NCBI RefSeq assembly: GCF_018139145.2
Contig: NC_059478.1
Location: 17,839,001-17,903,000 of the forward strand
Length of the DNA: 64,000 nucleotides
Direction of reading: 5' to 3'
Source: Gymnogyps californianus
Taxonomy: Eukaryota > Chordata > Aves > Accipitriformes > Cathartidae
A model generated the notes under the pieces. The model was not told the DNA's origin. It made no database searches and saw only the letters and a program-made list of their open reading frames with translations. Shown here in pieces: positions 61,920 through 64,000 of this stretch. The stretch's first letter is position 1; every line of letters begins with the position of its first letter. Made by a program: the position numbers and the translations under genes.

Positions 61920-62240
61920 GTGAGTACTGCTGAGAGTTTCTACCCTCCCTCCAGAGGCCGCTGCAGCCCCTTCCCCGCTCCATTTATACCCTGCCATTAA
62001 ATGTCAGTCGAGGTTCTGATCTCTGTCGTGCTAAGGGCTAGTAAACTGCAAAATACACATGAAAAAGCCCCGCCATCAGAGTGGCTGAGGAAAATCCCAA
62101 ACGCCTCGCTTATCCCCAGCTCAGACTTTGAAAGGCAAGCTCTGCTTGGATGGGATTTTTATTGCTGAATCAAACTGCGGCTGCCCAGGGCGCCTGTCTT
62201 GGAGAGTGACACCTGATTAACGGCGCTCATTTTCACAAAA
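61920..62240. promoter_or_regulatory. Candidate conserved non-coding element
   Basis: The segment is locally GC-richer and CpG-containing, with balanced composition and no simple repeats. It includes CCTGATTAACGGCGC, ATTTATACCCTGCC and TATTGCTGAATCAAA (homeodomain-like TTAA and AP-1/MAF-like TGAATCA contexts). The texture is that of a conserved element, but conservation cannot be judged from one sequence. Confidence 0.25.
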
Positions 62241-63114
62241 ACCTCCTCATGATTTTAAGCTGGGATACTCAACTTTTATCCAATTTAGCCAAGAACCTGC
62301 AGATGACACCTAATTTGTGTAGAATAGAGCAGACGGTGTCTGTCCTTGTCTGTAAAATGGAGGTGCTGCCCACAGAAACTACAGATCCCAGTGTGCAATC
62401 CTCTGGCTTCATCTGAGCAGCCTGGCACACGCTGAAGGGGAAGGCGGCTGCCGGCCGCTGTGCACAGCTCCACTGTGTGCCTTCTGGCAAGCGGGGCCCC
62501 GTGACACCTGGGCGTGCTGGCCAGAGACCCTCTGCTAAGCGTATTACAGGCAAACCTCGTGTCTGATTCCATATTGGGAGTCTGTGGAGATTAGAGAGGC
62601 ACAGGGTCCATAAATTGACTGTTTGCTGGCTAGTTTAGTAAGGTTTTTAATTGATTGCAGACACCTGCAGTCCCTTTCCAAAGTAAGTAGACAGCCCTGA
62701 AACTAAAAAAAGTAAAGTGTAGTGAGCAAAGAAAGATGAAATGGATCCCCTTTTCTTTTCTGTTCCAGCCCAGATCTTGGTAACTGGTACGGACGAGAGT
62801 AAATACATTTTGGTGAAGGGGGGAAGTAAATGTGTACATCAAGTAGCCAGTGACAGAGTTAAAATTTGCTGCAGAGGAGAAGCGTGCTATTGAGCGGAGG
62901 CCCGGGCTGGGGAGCCTCTGTGCTGGTGGCAGCAAGAGCAGCGGTTCTTGAGAGCTCCAGAGACGTTTAATGGAAGTGCCAGGAGCAGGAACCAAGTTCT
63001 TTGCAATGGCAAATGATAGCATGCATGGTAATTATCCATGAACTACTCAGAATCTGTTATTTTATGGCTTGAATTGTGTTGTACGGCAGCTGAGAAGCAA
63101 ATACCTAGTATCTC

Positions 63115-63128
63115 TGTGTGTGTGTGTG
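63115..63128 (+). repeat. (TG)7 microsatellite
   Basis: Seven TG units followed by TTTGTATCTATATAAA. Confidence 0.9.
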
Positions 63129-63755
63129 TTTGTATCTATATAAATTCAAGCTCAGTGTAGACCATTTGGGATCATTTCCCATTCTGTGCAGTTGTGGGAG
63201 GAGCTGGCAGAACTGCAGCTGCATTCAAGGCTAATCTGGCAGGGCACATACCAGATGTTTGAGGAGTGCTTTGCTTGGGCAGTATGAATAGTTACAGCCT
63301 CATACAGCTTTCATAGATTCTGTAGGGAAGACAGCAAGGTTAATATTCAAAGACTACTTTGTGTAAGATCAGGAGAAGAAACTCCCCTAATTGTTTCTGA
63401 AGTGGCTGGGGTCACAGGAGTCTCTGGTCTCCCTGCAAAGTTGTGTAGCACACACAAATGCACTTCAGGGGTGACATTTCAGCTCTCATTTAGGGAGCAA
63501 ATGCTAACAGTGGTCTCAGCTCAGCTTTTAAGAGTTCATCCACAGTTTTACATGCATAATGCATTATATTTAATTTTTTTCTTTTTTCTATCTTGCTACT
63601 GACCTTAATAGGAAAGCCTTCTTTGTAAAGCAAAGGTCAAAGAGCCAGCCATTTGGAATTACATTCTTACAGGACTTTGTGTCTTTGAACATGATACTTA
63701 GCCCTTCTGTGTATTATGACAATTCATATGTAAAGCTGTTGCGAATCCTGATTTA

Positions 63756-63774
63756 GGATCCGCCGACTATGCCA
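63756..63774 (-). mobile_element. Putative retroviral primer-binding site (tRNA-Ser type)
   Basis: Read on the minus strand this 19-mer starts TGGCATAGTCGGC. The 3' end of vertebrate tRNA-Ser (ending CGACTACGCCA) predicts a site starting TGGCGTAGTCGGC, so 12 of the first 13 positions match. It lies three bases (63775-63777) after a minus-strand TCGCGACA that would be the end of an LTR, which is the spacing seen at real LTR/primer-binding-site junctions. The downstream part is imperfect. The tRNA assignment is from memory of tRNA-Ser sequence. Confidence 0.55.
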
Positions 63775-63777
63775 ATT

Positions 63778-64000
63778 TGTCGCGAAAGGAGTGGTTTAGA
63801 TCACTTGAATCATTGTCAAAGGTGTTAGCAAAAGGTGATTTTAATGTGAATTTGTAAAAGTGCGACTTAACTAAGTTCAATGGCAAGATTCACTATTACT
63901 TACTACATGGGAGAAACATAGAAAGGAAAATTGAGTTAGAATCGATTTAGAATGATTTACACAGAGACCAGAGACGCAAAAGGGTAAGGGAGACCCTCCT
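63778..64000 (-). mobile_element. Probable endogenous retrovirus 5' LTR, partial (runs off the right edge)
   Basis: On the minus strand this stretch ends CCTTTCGCGACA, followed by a three-base spacer and the primer-binding site. Orientation is therefore LTR at higher coordinates and leader at lower ones. It holds CpGs (TCGCG, GTGCGAC, GACGC) unusual for the surrounding intron, and a minus-strand ATTAAA near 63833-63842. It resembles U5-proximal sequence of avian LTRs I have seen, but I cannot name the family. The TG start of the LTR lies beyond 64000. Leftward of 63756 I can follow at most a short leader remnant, and no gag-like frame is present, so the body is probably deleted or the element is a fragment. 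Confidence 0.5.

Larger units (their letters stand above)
58813..64000 (+). other. TGFBR3: TGFBR3 intron, 5' portion (continues past the window)
   Basis: The intron starts at donor G|GTAAAA. No further betaglycan exon is seen. A GC- and CpG-richer segment at about 61920-62240 and another near 62440-62530 stand out from the AT-rich surroundings. There is a short TG repeat at 63115-63128. From about 63756 to the right edge the sequence looks like a minus-strand retroviral primer-binding site and LTR. Minus-strand open frames between 60600 and 63000 are short and do not resemble gag, pol or env, so no intact retroviral body sits here. Confidence 0.85.

Noticed and set aside
62630..63022. 130-codon minus-strand frame near the retroviral junction, considered as gag remnant
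   Set aside because: No zinc-knuckle, matrix or capsid-like features, and it begins over 700 bp beyond the primer-binding site without supporting homology.

Overview
This is vertebrate nuclear DNA, almost certainly from a bird. It is AT-rich, intron-dominated sequence with isolated exons flanked by consensus splice sites, no bacterial-style gene packing and no long open reading frames. The bird assignment rests on a solo long terminal repeat (LTR) at 56500-57103 whose sequence I recognise as a family common in neoavian genomes. A few very old amniote repeat remnants fit the same picture.

The one gene I can support is TGFBR3 (betaglycan, the type III TGF-beta receptor) on the + strand. Three consecutive internal coding exons are present: 23167-23351, 44417-44554 and 58629-58812. 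Together they encode about 169 residues, matching roughly residues 21-189 of the human protein. That is the start of the mature protein and the first part of the N-terminal 'orphan' TGF-beta-binding domain. Intron phases are consistent throughout (1, 0, 0, 1), so the exons join in frame. The signal-peptide exon was not found and is probably upstream of base 1. The exon after 58812 lies beyond base 64000.

Layout: 1-23166 is the intron leading into the first exon (its 5' end is outside the window). 23352-44416 is a 21,065-bp intron. 44555-58628 is a 14,074-bp intron carrying the solo LTR. 58813-64000 is the start of the next intron, which ends in what looks like the LTR/primer-binding-site boundary of a second, minus-strand endogenous retrovirus that runs off the right edge.

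The introns also hold homopolymer and dinucleotide tracts, several perfect hairpins, a palindromic RFX-type X-box, a CpG-clustered island and a few segments that look like conserved non-coding elements. I saw no tRNA, rRNA, CRISPR array or second protein-coding gene. I found no clearly previously undescribed system. The most informative unexplained signals are the minus-strand retroviral junction at the right edge, the X-box palindrome, and the CpG cluster in the first intron.
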